Origin: Enterococcus wangshanyuanii
GTDB taxonomy: Bacteria; Bacillota; Bacilli; Lactobacillales; Enterococcaceae
Direction: 5' to 3'
DNA: 64,000 nt
Assembly: GCF_002197645.1 (NCBI RefSeq)
Contig: NZ_CP021874.1
Span: 2,418,001-2,482,000 of the forward strand
Under the pieces are notes generated by a model. That model ran no database searches, was not told where the DNA came from, and saw nothing but the letters and a program-made list of their open reading frames with translations. How positions within the stretch are numbered: position 1 is the stretch's first letter; each line of letters starts with the position of its first letter. Shown here one piece after another: positions 1-9,244 of the stretch. Position numbers and translations under genes: made by a program.

Positions 1-1237
1 TTTCATCAATACCAGTTCGTTGAGTCCGCTTGCTTTTTCGTCCATTTTTAAAGAAATCCGCTTCATTAGAAAAGTCTTTCGTAGAACCTAGCTCACTAAC
101 ACTAACCTTATTTCCTTTCGCTAAATTCATAATGGTATTCCGTTTTCGCCAAATAATAAGTAATGCCCCAGCTTTTAGTACAAAACTGAGTAAAAACGAA
201 TCTAAATTTGCGCCACCAAAGAAACGATCCACTAAATCAAACAATAGAAAGACTAAACCAAAGCCTAAGCCTAACAATCCTTTGAAAAAGAAAATCCCAA
301 CTAACAAGGCACCGCCATTTTTTGCGACATCTTCTTTGTCTGGAAATAAGGAAATACCCAACAGAATTGGAAACACTAAGATCAATAACAATGCCAGCAA
401 CTGCAATAACGGATTCAAAATGGAAATCACTAAGACCACCGCACCTAAGACAATGACATTCACAAGGGTTGTTAAGCCAATAAAGAATTTTTCATGAAAG
501 CTATCTGAACTCATATAATAATTATTTTCGCTCGATTCTTTGATCGCTTTCTCTATTTTTTCATTTTTAGCTTTCTTATCTTCTCCTTTGACAACTAAAA
601 ACTCTTTATACTTATCAGCTTTAATATCTGTTTTACCAAAATTAATCAACGCCCACGGTTTTAACACGGTCATTGTATAAAAACTATTTCGTATCGAATC
701 TGTACTTGTTTGTTTGCCTTCACCGCCAAGCTCCTTATACAACGAATTGTTCAATTCTGAAATATCAGGTGAAACCACTGCTGTTAAATCGGCTTGTAGT
801 TGACCACTAATAGCGTTAAAATCTTTAATCGTTTGACCACCATTAGAGAAAAAGCCGTTCCCAAACCCTAAGATAACAAAAAAGATAAATAGACGGACAA
901 ACGCACGTCCGCCACTTTTAAAGTAGTAATCTTTCACCACATACATAATGACCATTGCAAAGAAAAACAGCCCAAACATATTGAAAAATTGATTCCAAAT
1001 GCTTTGCGCTGTTGTTAAAATACTATCCACACTTTCACTTAGTAGATTGAGCGTATATAATTTTTCAATCGCTGTATCGACCATGTTTGCGAGCATTTTT
1101 GCTAAAGAAAAAGGAATAGTTAACACAGAATGTAACATGCCCATTCCTTTTTCATCTAAGCCAAACCCCCAAAACGAGCCTTCAAAAGAAAATAGACTTT
1201 GTATGGATTTATCATCAAAAAATTCACGTAATATCAA
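1..1237 (-). CDS. VirB6-like conjugation channel membrane protein (Tn916 Orf15 type), partial
   Basis: The 3' end lies beyond the left edge. The reading frame is open on the minus strand across the whole stretch. An AGGAGG at 1245-1250 precedes two adjacent TTG codons; the second (1235-1237) has the better 7-nt spacing. The visible part of about 412 residues has several hydrophobic segments: one around residues 75-95, one just after it, a cluster around 245-330, and a last one near 365. The run ends in a charged tail. It directly follows the VirB4 gene, as Orf15 follows Orf16 in Tn916, so I infer the polytopic inner-membrane subunit of the ICE type IV secretion channel. Sequence identity within the family is low and this call rests largely on position and topology. 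Confidence 0.75.
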   Translation of the reverse strand, partial: MILREFFDDKSIQSLFSFEGSFWGFGLDEKGMGMLHSVLTIPFSLAKMLANMVDTAIEKLYTLNLLSESVDSILTTAQSIWNQFFNMFGLFFFAMVIMYVVKDYYFKSGGRAFVRLFIFFVILGFGNGFFSNGGQTIKDFNAISGQLQADLTAVVSPDISELNNSLYKELGGEGKQTSTDSIRNSFYTMTVLKPWALINFGKTDIKADKYKEFLVVKGEDKKAKNEKIEKAIKESSENNYYMSSDSFHEKFFIGLTTLVNVIVLGAVVLVISILNPLLQLLALLLILVFPILLGISLFPDKEDVAKNGGALLVGIFFFKGLLGLGFGLVFLLFDLVDRFFGGANLDSFLLSFVLKAGALLIIWRKRNTIMNLAKGNKVSVSELGSTKDFSNEADFFKNGRKSKRTQRTGIDE

Positions 1238-1257
1238 CAAATATCCTCCTTTCTTTT

Positions 1258-3765
1258 TTAAGCAGCGAACATTTCTTCTGATCGACCTGTTGTTGTTTCT
1301 TCAACTGTTTTGAACATTTCAATTAATTCTTCAAACGGACAATACACTAGAATACGATTCACACGACCGTACAAATCTTTATACAGACAATGTCTTGCTG
1401 GCATAGTGGCTAACCAGTCTAAGTTATCCTCATTCACTTCTAAGCCCATATGTTCTAAAATCAGCTCTCGTTCATCTGTTTTATCAAACGCAAAAATACG
1501 ACCGAAGTTTCCGCTCTCATCATCCGTATTGACATCACGAATCGATTGTGTAATTAAAATTAATTGATTATTTTGTGATCGACCGACTTTTCGCATATCG
1601 GCTACAACATCTGATCCCCCGCGAGCAACCGTGAATATCCACGCTTCATCAAAGGCAACATACGTGTGTTCCGCATAGTCACGCTTTCCGAATTGTTCAC
1701 AGAACTTCCCTAAAGGCAACATCAATGCAATATTTTTCTTTTGTACTGCTGAATAACTTCTGGGATCATCCGTTGCTTTCGGCAATTTTAATCCAGCAAT
1801 TTCTAAAATCGTTACCTTATTTGTTAAATTCAACCCTTCTGTATCACCATAAGAAAATGCTAACTGTAATGTACTGCCTTCTACAATTTCAAATAAAGCA
1901 TTACCACTTTTCTTCACTTCTTCATTATTCGATTGCTTCATTCGTGTAATGACATGCATTAGACCTACTTTTTCACCCGCTTCACGCTCTGCAATCACTT
2001 TTTTCACATTCCGCAACATTTCCACACGTGCATCCTCTTTATCTGAAAAGTCATAGATTTGTTCAAAAATAGATTCTGCTGTATCTTTTGCATCTGCACC
2101 AGTTAAGAAACAAATAGGATCAAGTACGCCCCAATTTTCTTTTTTATCTGGATCAAGCGTGACAAAGTGGTACTCTTTCAAATAGGAAATAAACAATGGA
2201 TATTTTTTCTGATACTTTTTATTATTTATCACTCGCATGATCCATTTTTTGTACTCGGACTTAGGATCAACATATAATCCCCGACCTTTCATGTAACTAC
2301 TCAATACAAATAAGAATTTCGCAAGAAATGATTTACCGCCCCCTGTCGGTCCAGTAATCGCAATATGCGGACTATCAGACACTTTCCCTAATACTTGTTC
2401 ACTAGCTAAAAACGGATTGTACAACACACGTTTTCGGCATGCCTTCGCTATTTCCTCTACTCGTTTGCCATTCACGTTTGACAGATTGCTTACACACCCA
2501 ATTGGAAAACCGATATTATCCCCTACTCGATTATCTAAGCCGATCATCATTTCTGACAACCCTTCAACGGTTGTATAGTGTAGCCAATCTTTCGTATTAA
2601 ACAACGGTTCGGCTGGTAAATATTTATGAAATAGCTTCATTTGATCGGCTGTTCCATTGACGACTTCCACTTTGGCAGAATCAATTAAATTAATAACGGC
2701 TGACGATCGCTTTTGACATTCACTAGGTGTGTCACCAAAAACCGCAAAACAGGCAATCCATTTTAAAATAGGTGTTTTATTGTCTATTTTTTCTTCTAAA
2801 TCACGCAACATAAAGCGATTTAACTTGCCTTTTTTACTTTCCTGATCGCCCCCCTCATAAGATTCACGAGCCACATTTTTTAATTTTCGATTGGAACGTT
2901 CTTTCTTATTTTCAATACCGCCACCGCCTTTTAACGGTTCAAAATGCCCCTTTAAATGAAATTCAACTGGAAATGGTAATTCTTGTGATAACTGAACCAC
3001 ATGATTTTTTCTTAAATTTGGTTTGAATTTTGCGATAGGTAAGAACGAAACATACTTTAAGCCTGCTTTTGAACGCATTTCAATAATTCCAGCGTGTTCA
3101 TTTGGATCAAGGACAGTATCAGTAATGCTATAGTTACTTGATAGTTCACTCGTTACACTCATAGATTCTTTCGTCCCTCGTATGTAATGGTAATTGTAAA
3201 AATGAGCCATTTCATCACCTGACACACGAGAAGCATTGACCATACCCATATGTTGAAATAAGACTTCCTCGGTTACTGCATACCGCTCTAAAAACTCTTT
3301 ATCAATCGCTAGTTGATAGCCACTGCTAGACAAAACTTTAGCGATTGCCCCTTCACAGACTTCTTGTACCTTGCCTTTTAATGTACGAGCTGAACCCACA
3401 CCATTAATTCGCACACCAATATAATAATTTTCGGTTGTTAATTGCTTCAGTTCTTTTTCGATCATCGCAATGGAGCGTTCTTCCATGTTTTTTGCTAAAT
3501 CAAAGAATTGTGGATCATATTCTCTTGAAAATTCTTCAAACCGCTTCTCTATATTCATAGAAAATGGATTAATTTGAATATCAATGTCTTTATACTTTGA
3601 TAGACCAGCAAAAAATTGTTCTTGCTTTCGTTTGTAGTCCTCTTGCTTATTGACATTTCTTGAACTCATATCCGTTAATGGTACTTTATAATACGCCCAC
3701 ACATCATTTGTTTTTGTTATCAGCAAATTTTTATAAATTTTACCTAATGAACTTTGTAATTTCAA
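1258..3765 (-). CDS. VirB4/ConE-type conjugation ATPase (TcpF family)
   Basis: This 835-aa protein is the energising ATPase of the ICE mating channel. A Walker A motif (GPTGGGKS) sits near residue 472 and a Walker B-like AFDEAWIF near residue 705, the usual arrangement for VirB4/Tn916 Orf16, which is about 815 aa. The N-terminal half is the divergent VirB4 domain that docks at the membrane. The gene lies between tcpE and the VirB6-like gene, the standard Tn916 order. A hairpin just upstream (3789-3821) may reduce read-through from tcpE. The frame is intact. Confidence 0.93.
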   Translation of the reverse strand: MKLQSSLGKIYKNLLITKTNDVWAYYKVPLTDMSSRNVNKQEDYKRKQEQFFAGLSKYKDIDIQINPFSMNIEKRFEEFSREYDPQFFDLAKNMEERSIAMIEKELKQLTTENYYIGVRINGVGSARTLKGKVQEVCEGAIAKVLSSSGYQLAIDKEFLERYAVTEEVLFQHMGMVNASRVSGDEMAHFYNYHYIRGTKESMSVTSELSSNYSITDTVLDPNEHAGIIEMRSKAGLKYVSFLPIAKFKPNLRKNHVVQLSQELPFPVEFHLKGHFEPLKGGGGIENKKERSNRKLKNVARESYEGGDQESKKGKLNRFMLRDLEEKIDNKTPILKWIACFAVFGDTPSECQKRSSAVINLIDSAKVEVVNGTADQMKLFHKYLPAEPLFNTKDWLHYTTVEGLSEMMIGLDNRVGDNIGFPIGCVSNLSNVNGKRVEEIAKACRKRVLYNPFLASEQVLGKVSDSPHIAITGPTGGGKSFLAKFLFVLSSYMKGRGLYVDPKSEYKKWIMRVINNKKYQKKYPLFISYLKEYHFVTLDPDKKENWGVLDPICFLTGADAKDTAESIFEQIYDFSDKEDARVEMLRNVKKVIAEREAGEKVGLMHVITRMKQSNNEEVKKSGNALFEIVEGSTLQLAFSYGDTEGLNLTNKVTILEIAGLKLPKATDDPRSYSAVQKKNIALMLPLGKFCEQFGKRDYAEHTYVAFDEAWIFTVARGGSDVVADMRKVGRSQNNQLILITQSIRDVNTDDESGNFGRIFAFDKTDERELILEHMGLEVNEDNLDWLATMPARHCLYKDLYGRVNRILVYCPFEELIEMFKTVEETTTGRSEEMFAA

Positions 3766-3788
3766 AATATCCCTCCCTTAAAAAATAA

Positions 3789-3821
3789 AAAAGTAGCTCA
3801 ATAATTACTTGAGTTACTTTT
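3789..3821 (-). terminator. Intra-operon hairpin between tcpE and virB4
   Basis: On the minus strand two arms (3809-3821 and 3789-3801) pair with one mismatch around a 7-nt loop and are followed by a T-rich tract. The hairpin overlaps the tcpE stop codon. Because virB4 continues the same operon, it is more likely an attenuating terminator or a 3'-end stabiliser than a full stop. Confidence 0.5.
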
Positions 3822-4410
3822 TCTGATTCATTCGTGTTAAATTGATCCAAACACTCGATTCACTTTGCGTTTCTTTTATTCGCTGATAATAACGATCAGT
3901 AAAATCTAATTTATCAGCTACTTTTCTAAAACGATCTACTTTTTGTAATTCATCATGAATACGAATCATTGGAAAATACTGCATAGGTGGCAATTCTTCT
4001 TCAATCATAAAATCACTCACTTTTTCTTGTTCGTACACACATTTTTCATGATTGATTTTTACTTTTTCATCCTGATAGAATGACCACTTCGGCAACTGCC
4101 ATTCCCACAAATACACCGCATAATCATAAACAAATTTAAACGGTGTCTTTCCTTCTGGTTCATATCGATTAAGAATCGTCATTAGCCCATAACTACAAAC
4201 ACCTGTAAAAAGAATCGTAAAACGGTTCAATCCAAACGCTACTTTCCAAAAAAACAACCCCAATACTGCACAAGAAGCGATCACAACGACAATATCTTGT
4301 GAAGCATACGCACGACTTAATTTAAACTTTTTTGTTAATTCTCGTACCATCGTTGGTGCATTAAAAGGTTCACGATAATCAAATATATATTTCTCTTGTT
4401 TTCCTTTCAT
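3814..4410 (-). CDS. TcpE-like conjugal transfer membrane protein
   Basis: This 198-aa protein has two closely spaced hydrophobic segments at about residues 43-80 and a basic, aromatic-rich cytoplasmic C-terminal part. This fits the TcpE family (Tn916 Orf17, PF12648), a membrane subunit needed for Gram-positive conjugation. The start ATG has an AAAGGAG box. It lies between the TcpD/TcpC-like genes and VirB4, the conserved order in Tn916-like and pCW3-like transfer regions. Function is inferred from position and topology. Confidence 0.8.
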   Translation of the reverse strand: MKGKQEKYIFDYREPFNAPTMVRELTKKFKLSRAYASQDIVVVIASCAVLGLFFWKVAFGLNRFTILFTGVCSYGLMTILNRYEPEGKTPFKFVYDYAVYLWEWQLPKWSFYQDEKVKINHEKCVYEQEKVSDFMIEEELPPMQYFPMIRIHDELQKVDRFRKVADKLDFTDRYYQRIKETQSESSVWINLTRMNQKK

Positions 4411-4487
4411 CCTATTCTCCTTTACAAATGATTGCGTACGCTGGAGCGACCGATATATATTTCCGTATCTCTCCAGACGTATTCATG

Positions 4488-4829
4488 CTACCCACCAAAA
4501 ATAGAACTAAACAGGTCATTCCCTTTGTTCAATACAGTTTCTGGAGAACTAGCAAACCAAAATAGGAACATTGCAACCACAACTGTAATCACCATTTTTG
4601 CTGGTGATCCTTGTTGCCATTCTTTAACCGCTTGAACAACTGCCAATACACCAATAATACTACCTACCCAACTTAGCACCTGATTTGTAAATGAAGATAG
4701 ATTAATCGCTCCCTCTGCAAATACAGGATTATAGCTAAATAAAAATAACAACATCACATATGATCCTACAATAATTCGTTGTTGCCATACTCTTTTTTTC
4801 ATCTGTTTCTTTACTGATAAATCAGTCAT
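4488..4829 (-). CDS. Small two-TM conjugation protein (TcpD-like)
   Basis: A 113-aa protein with hydrophobic segments at about residues 19-38, 53-67 and 77-93. The first resembles a signal peptide ending in FAEGA, so the mature form could be a two-helix VirB2-like subunit. The start overlaps the end of the TcpC gene by 8 bp, which suggests translational coupling. In pCW3 and related clusters TcpD takes this position, but TcpD proteins are poorly conserved and the name is positional. Confidence 0.6.
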   Translation of the reverse strand: MTDLSVKKQMKKRVWQQRIIVGSYVMLLFLFSYNPVFAEGAINLSSFTNQVLSWVGSIIGVLAVVQAVKEWQQGSPAKMVITVVVAMFLFWFASSPETVLNKGNDLFSSIFGG

Positions 4830-5829
4830 TCACAATCCCTCCAATATAATGTGTCATTTTCTCAACAAAAAATGTCTTTTCTTTTTTACTGATTAATAAG
4901 CTCATTTGTTCTTTGTGTACTTCTTTTGATTCTTGATCTCTTAAATAAACGGTCACATACACAACATAATTTTTATCTTTCGCTTTAACATCCGTTTTAA
5001 AGTCTGATACTTCATATCCTTTCAATGCTTCTGGCTTTGCCATAAGATATCTCATATCTTTTATGTTGCCTTCACAATACTTATCTAAAAATTCACCAAC
5101 AAATTTTTCTACTTTTTCACTATCAGCTAATTTTACGGTATCAAGATTTTTTTCTTGTTCCAATGGATCAACTTTACCCTTTGTTAGTTCGATTTCATCC
5201 GTATAGTAAGGGAAACCAACTACTTTAAATCGCCCCTCATATTCTTTAAATGGAATATTCACCAACATTGATTTTTCAGTGGTCACATTTTCTAAATATT
5301 TTTCTTTCACTTTCTTTTTGTCTTTAGTAACTTCACGCTCTTTTTCAACTGGATTCGTCACTTCAACGGTTGTACGATAGACCGCTACTAAGAAATCTTG
5401 TTCTTTTTTCAAATCATACAATTCTTTTTTCACTAGCTTTTGCGTAGTATTGGTTCGTACCGTATCGCTCAAATCAACTGACATCATGCTTGATAATGTT
5501 TTTTGTCGTTCCTTAAAGGCTTTTTCTTCTTTTGGTACTGTTAAATACTCATTAACAAAAGGATCAAGCCAACGCTGATATAACGGAGAACCAGACACGC
5601 TCTGCCCTTCTAGTTGTCCTTTTGCTTTATCAATCATAGCAACCGTCTCTTTTCTGATTACCTTTGCTTTATTAAGAGCTTGTTGCGACTTTAGATAGCT
5701 AAATGGTACTAATAACACTAAAAAGAATAATACTGACCATACCAACACTCGTGCAGTGCGAGGTTTCATTTCTTTTTTTGTTTGCATTGGTTTATGTTTT
5801 TCTAATTTTATTCGCTTAAAAAATGTCAC
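4822..5829 (-). CDS. TcpC-like VirB8-type conjugation protein
   Basis: This 335-aa protein has a basic N terminus, one transmembrane helix at about residues 29-46 and a long extracytoplasmic part. That is the layout of TcpC/Tn916 Orf13 (PF12642), a VirB8-like scaffold of the mating channel. The start is GTG within the end of the preceding small gene (4-bp overlap), with a GGAAAGGGAG box upstream. A charged, low-complexity stretch (about residues 165-190, KEREVTKDKKKVKEK) links two predicted globular parts. It lies in the tcpC-tcpE-virB4-virB6 order. Confidence 0.85.
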   Translation of the reverse strand: MTFFKRIKLEKHKPMQTKKEMKPRTARVLVWSVLFFLVLLVPFSYLKSQQALNKAKVIRKETVAMIDKAKGQLEGQSVSGSPLYQRWLDPFVNEYLTVPKEEKAFKERQKTLSSMMSVDLSDTVRTNTTQKLVKKELYDLKKEQDFLVAVYRTTVEVTNPVEKEREVTKDKKKVKEKYLENVTTEKSMLVNIPFKEYEGRFKVVGFPYYTDEIELTKGKVDPLEQEKNLDTVKLADSEKVEKFVGEFLDKYCEGNIKDMRYLMAKPEALKGYEVSDFKTDVKAKDKNYVVYVTVYLRDQESKEVHKEQMSLLISKKEKTFFVEKMTHYIGGIVND

Positions 5830-6023
5830 TTAGTCACTCCCTTTCCTGTTTCTACCGACAATAATTGACACAATTTCTGATAACTAAACAAATACACTCG
5901 GTACACCCCATAAAAAAAAGAACCCAGCAATAACAACACGGCTGAATACTTAAACGAAACAACGAACAATACAATAAATAAGCTTGTCGCAATCACAACG
6001 ATTTTACGGAATAACTTTGTCAT
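5826..6023 (-). CDS. Small membrane protein in ICE transfer operon
   Basis: The frame can be extended to 6053, but the AAAGGAGG box lies inside that extension and sits just upstream of the ATG at 6021-6023. I therefore choose the 65-aa product. It has two hydrophobic stretches (about residues 8-24 and 26-42) and a short cytoplasmic tail. It overlaps the tcpC start by 4 bp. Similar small membrane proteins are common in Tn916-like transfer operons; no specific function is known to me. Confidence 0.7.
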   Translation of the reverse strand: MTKLFRKIVVIATSLFIVLFVVSFKYSAVLLLLGSFFYGVYRVYLFSYQKLCQLLSVETGKGVTK

Positions 6024-6092
6024 ATAAAAACCTCCTTTTTTCAATGTTGACATGGATTTATTTCATTACTTTCATGATTCATCACCTTCTTT

Positions 6093-6545
6093 CTACTCAA
6101 CTTCTTTTTTGAACATAATTGATTGTTTCTCAAAAGTTTTCAAAAAAGTTAACTTCGTTACTCTGTCAGCGTATGTCCGTCTATTCACTTTATAACCTGA
6201 TGGTGAAAAACCTTCTTTGTAAAAATAATAGAAATAGCTACTATACATCTTTTCGCCTGTTGGTGTTCGTGTATATCGTCCTTCCACGAACACACTCGTT
6301 ATTGCAGATAATGCGTATTCCGCACTAAATTCTTTTTTCACATTGAAAGGAATATCACTTAGTCCAACGTTTTCCAAAATGAACTTCTTATGTTCTTCAA
6401 AATGAACAATATCTTCATCATCAATCGGTGTTTCAATGACTGTAAAACGATAATCTTCTAACATTTCAACGACAGGTTTATGATGATATTTTTTATAAAA
6501 TTCACTTTTTGGCTTTAGAATTGGCATTATTCTGTTACCGTTCAT
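6093..6545 (-). CDS. Hypothetical ICE protein (150 aa)
   Basis: A soluble, aromatic-rich 150-aa protein with no signal peptide or transmembrane segment. I recognise no domain. It overlaps the end of the upstream 189-aa gene by 11 bp and has a weak GAAAGGG box about 10 nt before ATG. A second ATG six codons in has no ribosome binding site. It belongs to the leftward transfer operon between the relaxase and TcpC. Confidence 0.6.
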   Translation of the reverse strand: MNGNRIMPILKPKSEFYKKYHHKPVVEMLEDYRFTVIETPIDDEDIVHFEEHKKFILENVGLSDIPFNVKKEFSAEYALSAITSVFVEGRYTRTPTGEKMYSSYFYYFYKEGFSPSGYKVNRRTYADRVTKLTFLKTFEKQSIMFKKEVE

Positions 6546-7104
6546 ACTTATTTTTCCCTTTCACATAGTCTTTATAGTAATAAGAGAAGCTGTCCATAAA
6601 ATCAGTTGCTAATTTCTCCAATCCTCGATTGACCGCTGTTATGGATCGACTAATGATTAGTTCTTCATAGCCTTCTGGGTAATCATCATGTTTCCTGAAA
6701 TAATCTCTAGCAAGCTTTTTTTCTCGATCTAAAATATAGGTATAACCGCCTTCTACAAAAACTTCCCGTTTCATTTCTTTCATTCTTTTTACTTGATCCA
6801 CATGAGACAGAATAAAATGTTCCTCATCAATGACTTGCGCCGAACGTTTGAATAAATGTGATCGTTTCAAAAAGTTTACTTTTACTTGTTCCAACAAACT
6901 ATCTTCATCTGGCGCACGCCCATGTTGTTTTACAAAGGTGTCAAAGAATAACTCACTAGATTTCTTTTCTAGTTCCAACAACGATTCTTCACGAGCAGAT
7001 AGCTTATTGGCATCACCTACTAATAAAATTCGCTTAAACGATTGGATGTATTGTTTCACAAAATAATCTCTGTCTAATTCTTCTGTTAAAAAACGAACCA
7101 TCAA
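6535..7104 (-). CDS. Hypothetical helical ICE protein (189 aa)
   Basis: This 189-aa protein is highly charged and predicted to be mostly helical (runs such as SLLELEKKSSELFF), without membrane segments or a motif I recognise. It starts downstream of a terminator-like hairpin (7125-7154) and may be set apart transcriptionally from the relaxase gene block. It overlaps the next gene by 11 bp. Confidence 0.6.
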   Translation of the reverse strand: MMVRFLTEELDRDYFVKQYIQSFKRILLVGDANKLSAREESLLELEKKSSELFFDTFVKQHGRAPDEDSLLEQVKVNFLKRSHLFKRSAQVIDEEHFILSHVDQVKRMKEMKREVFVEGGYTYILDREKKLARDYFRKHDDYPEGYEELIISRSITAVNRGLEKLATDFMDSFSYYYKDYVKGKNKYER

Positions 7105-7124
7105 AATAACCTCTCTTTCTAAAA

Positions 7125-7154
7125 GAAAAAAGCAGCCATTCGATCATGACCACT
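7125..7154 (-). terminator. Rho-independent terminator candidate
   Basis: On the minus strand a 9-bp stem that includes G-U pairs (arms 7146-7154 and 7131-7139, 6-nt loop) is followed by six T residues. It lies between the 204-aa gene and the 189-aa gene and would partly separate the relaxase block from the channel genes. Confidence 0.55.
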
Positions 7155-7168
7155 TCCTTCTGTATTTT

Positions 7169-7783
7169 TTAATCTTTTGTTTCAACCAATTCATTATTGA
7201 CAATTTCCCATTCAAACCATTCAGAAAAATCTTGTTTAAATCCATTTTGGCTATATTTTTCTTGTAGTAAATATTCTTCATGGTCATTGGCATCTAAATA
7301 AGTTGGCTTATCCTTTGGACGAGCGTATACGCCAATCCACGTTGCATAATCACCTTCAAAATAACTATCAGGTACAAAATCTTTTGCTAATAATAATTTT
7401 CTTGCTTTTGCTTCCAGTTCTTTTTTATTTTTAGGTGAATAATATTTATACTCTTCAAATAAACTATGAAAATCAGAAACCCTTTTTGAAAATATGATTT
7501 CATTGGTAAAATATTCTTCCCAAATACCTTTATCTTTTTGTTGAATAAATTTTTCATAAACAGAAAATAAAACATTAAAATTTCTTCTCTCTTTATCCCG
7601 CTGTTCTATATTCGTAAAACACTCCTTGAAGTATTTTTTCAGCATAGGAATTGTTAATGTATCATTTTCATCTAAACGCTTAATTTCCTCAGTTGTTTTC
7701 ACCAACAAATCAGTAGATTCTCTCAGTATTTCCGTACTCTTACGAACCTCTTTAGTAAATCTTAAAGCCGATTCCTTGCTCAA
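7169..7783 (-). CDS. Hypothetical ICE protein downstream of relaxase
   Basis: The longest frame starts with an ATG immediately after the mobT stop (7801), but a TAGGAGGT box lies inside that extension. It points to the TTG at 7781-7783, which gives 204 aa. The protein is soluble, with a helical N-terminal half (about residues 1-60) and a tryptophan- and aspartate-rich C-terminal part. No family is recognised. Its position next to mobT suggests a role in DNA processing or control, but nothing in the sequence proves this. Confidence 0.6.
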   Translation of the reverse strand: MSKESALRFTKEVRKSTEILRESTDLLVKTTEEIKRLDENDTLTIPMLKKYFKECFTNIEQRDKERRNFNVLFSVYEKFIQQKDKGIWEEYFTNEIIFSKRVSDFHSLFEEYKYYSPKNKKELEAKARKLLLAKDFVPDSYFEGDYATWIGVYARPKDKPTYLDANDHEEYLLQEKYSQNGFKQDFSEWFEWEIVNNELVETKD

Positions 7784-7801
7784 AATCTTACCTCCTATCA
7801 T

Positions 7802-9118
7802 TTAAAAAGCATATTCTTCTTCTAAATCGAACTCTTGGCTCATGTACTCTCTTAAATCACTATTATTTCCATTACCTAAAAGTAAATCTTTTGCATCCAC
7901 GCAGACCATTTCAATCATTTCTTCATGTTTTTCTTTTAGTTCTGCCAAATCAATGCGTTCCATCAATTCGTTTGTTCCCATATAATTATCAATCAGTTTT
8001 ATCATTTTTAGGGAAGGTGCTAGATAATTGGTTAACCAACGAAGTGTTTTTTCAATACTCGGCTTTTCACCTTTTACAGAAAGTTTTAACCCTTCCAATT
8101 TATCAATGACGTTATACCACGACTGACAGAAAACTTTCATGTCATTTTCAATTTCATAAACATTTAGTGAGGCATTGATAATTTCCTTCACTAGCCAGTC
8201 TAAACTTTCACCACTTGATAAAAAATATTCAACAAATAGAAACGCTTTTTCATCCGCTAATCGAATTTCATACCGATTTTTAATTTCATGTTTTAATCGA
8301 GCATCTTCAACTGACATTTTTTCTTTTCGAGCTAGTTCATAGTCTTTTTGATAAAAGTTAAAATACAATGGTGATTGTCGACTACCGAAATAAAGAGACA
8401 AGCCTTTATTCACCATTTTTCCACCTTCATACGAACAACCACCGTTAAAATCAAAGTTTTTAAACGTTGTATCAACTAGCCCTTGTTCCATTTTTTCTTT
8501 AAGGCTGTATAAATCAAAGTTTTCTTCACCTTCTACGATCAATTCGTCTAAGGCAATATCAACTCGTGTTATTTTAGTATCCACAACAATTCCTTGACCG
8601 AACAAATCATCTTCATACAACGACCAAAAAAATTCTGTCCATGATCGGTCATTATCTTCTTCAAAAATTTGTTCCAATTGTCGGCAACCTTCGCCTGACA
8701 AATCTAACATGATACCCATGTTGCTATCTTCTGGATTTCTAAATATCCGAATCGATCCATAATAAAAGGTTTCGGTATAATGATAAAACCCTCTATTTTC
8801 ATGAGTAAACCAATTCATATCCATGTGAAGAATTTTTTCAATGACTGTTTGAACATCCAACGTTTTAAAACGGACACGCAAAAAATCGATCTTTGCTTCA
8901 ACTTTTGCTTTTGCAACTTCTATATGCAAAACACTAATAATCTTTTTTTCCATTTCCATTGTTATTGAACGTTTTCCACGTTCTAATTTTGAAATTAAAC
9001 CTTGATCTATTTCTAGCCTTTCGGCTAATTCAGCTTGTTTTAATCCAAGTTCTTTCCTGAAACGCTTTAAATCAACACCTCTCACTTGTTCCAAACCCTC
9101 TCTTACAAAATATGACAA
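7802..9118 (-). CDS. mobT: MobT-type relaxase with N-terminal HTH
   Basis: The first 60-70 residues of this 438-aa protein hold a Cro/CI-type helix-turn-helix (LKQAELAERLEIDQGLISK). The rest resembles the rolling-circle initiator domain (Rep_trans) found in Tn916 Orf20 and ICEBs1 NicK. Such enzymes nick oriT and start single-strand transfer. The start is uncertain: the TTG at 9118 has only a weak ribosome site, while a GTG eleven codons in follows a GAGAGGG. The upstream DNA contains oriT-like inverted repeats and a duplicated box (9108-9141). Family-typical length, no disruption. Confidence 0.92.
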   Translation of the reverse strand: MSYFVREGLEQVRGVDLKRFRKELGLKQAELAERLEIDQGLISKLERGKRSITMEMEKKIISVLHIEVAKAKVEAKIDFLRVRFKTLDVQTVIEKILHMDMNWFTHENRGFYHYTETFYYGSIRIFRNPEDSNMGIMLDLSGEGCRQLEQIFEEDNDRSWTEFFWSLYEDDLFGQGIVVDTKITRVDIALDELIVEGEENFDLYSLKEKMEQGLVDTTFKNFDFNGGCSYEGGKMVNKGLSLYFGSRQSPLYFNFYQKDYELARKEKMSVEDARLKHEIKNRYEIRLADEKAFLFVEYFLSSGESLDWLVKEIINASLNVYEIENDMKVFCQSWYNVIDKLEGLKLSVKGEKPSIEKTLRWLTNYLAPSLKMIKLIDNYMGTNELMERIDLAELKEKHEEMIEMVCVDAKDLLLGNGNNSDLREYMSQEFDLEEEYAF

Positions 9119-9141
9119 ATTACTCTAAAAAATATGACAAA
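9108..9141. promoter_or_regulatory. Duplicated AAATATGACAAA box upstream of mobT
   Basis: The 12-mer AAATATGACAAA occurs at 9108-9119 and again at 9130-9141, 22 bp apart, so both copies would face the same side of the helix. The first overlaps the proposed mobT start. MobT has an N-terminal helix-turn-helix, so these could be an autoregulatory operator or a relaxase docking site. Confidence 0.45.
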
Positions 9142-9204
9142 ATTTAAATCGCTCAATCCCTTGCCACACAAGAAGTTACAGCGTTATTTTAATGCGATAG
9201 TTTA

Positions 9205-9240
9205 ATTTCTACCCCCATGTTATAAAACGGGGGTAGAAAT
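9205..9240. other. oriT nick-region inverted repeat candidate
   Basis: A perfect 12-bp inverted repeat (arms 9205-9216 and 9229-9240) with a 12-nt loop contains ACCCCC and GGGGGT at the inner ends. The ICEBs1 oriT cleaved by NicK has an ACCCCCC...GGGGGGT repeat of the same design, and MobT/NicK relaxases are related. Its place just upstream of mobT is where Tn916-like oriT lies. The exact nick site cannot be read from the sequence. Confidence 0.7.
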
Positions 9241-9244
9241 CAAA

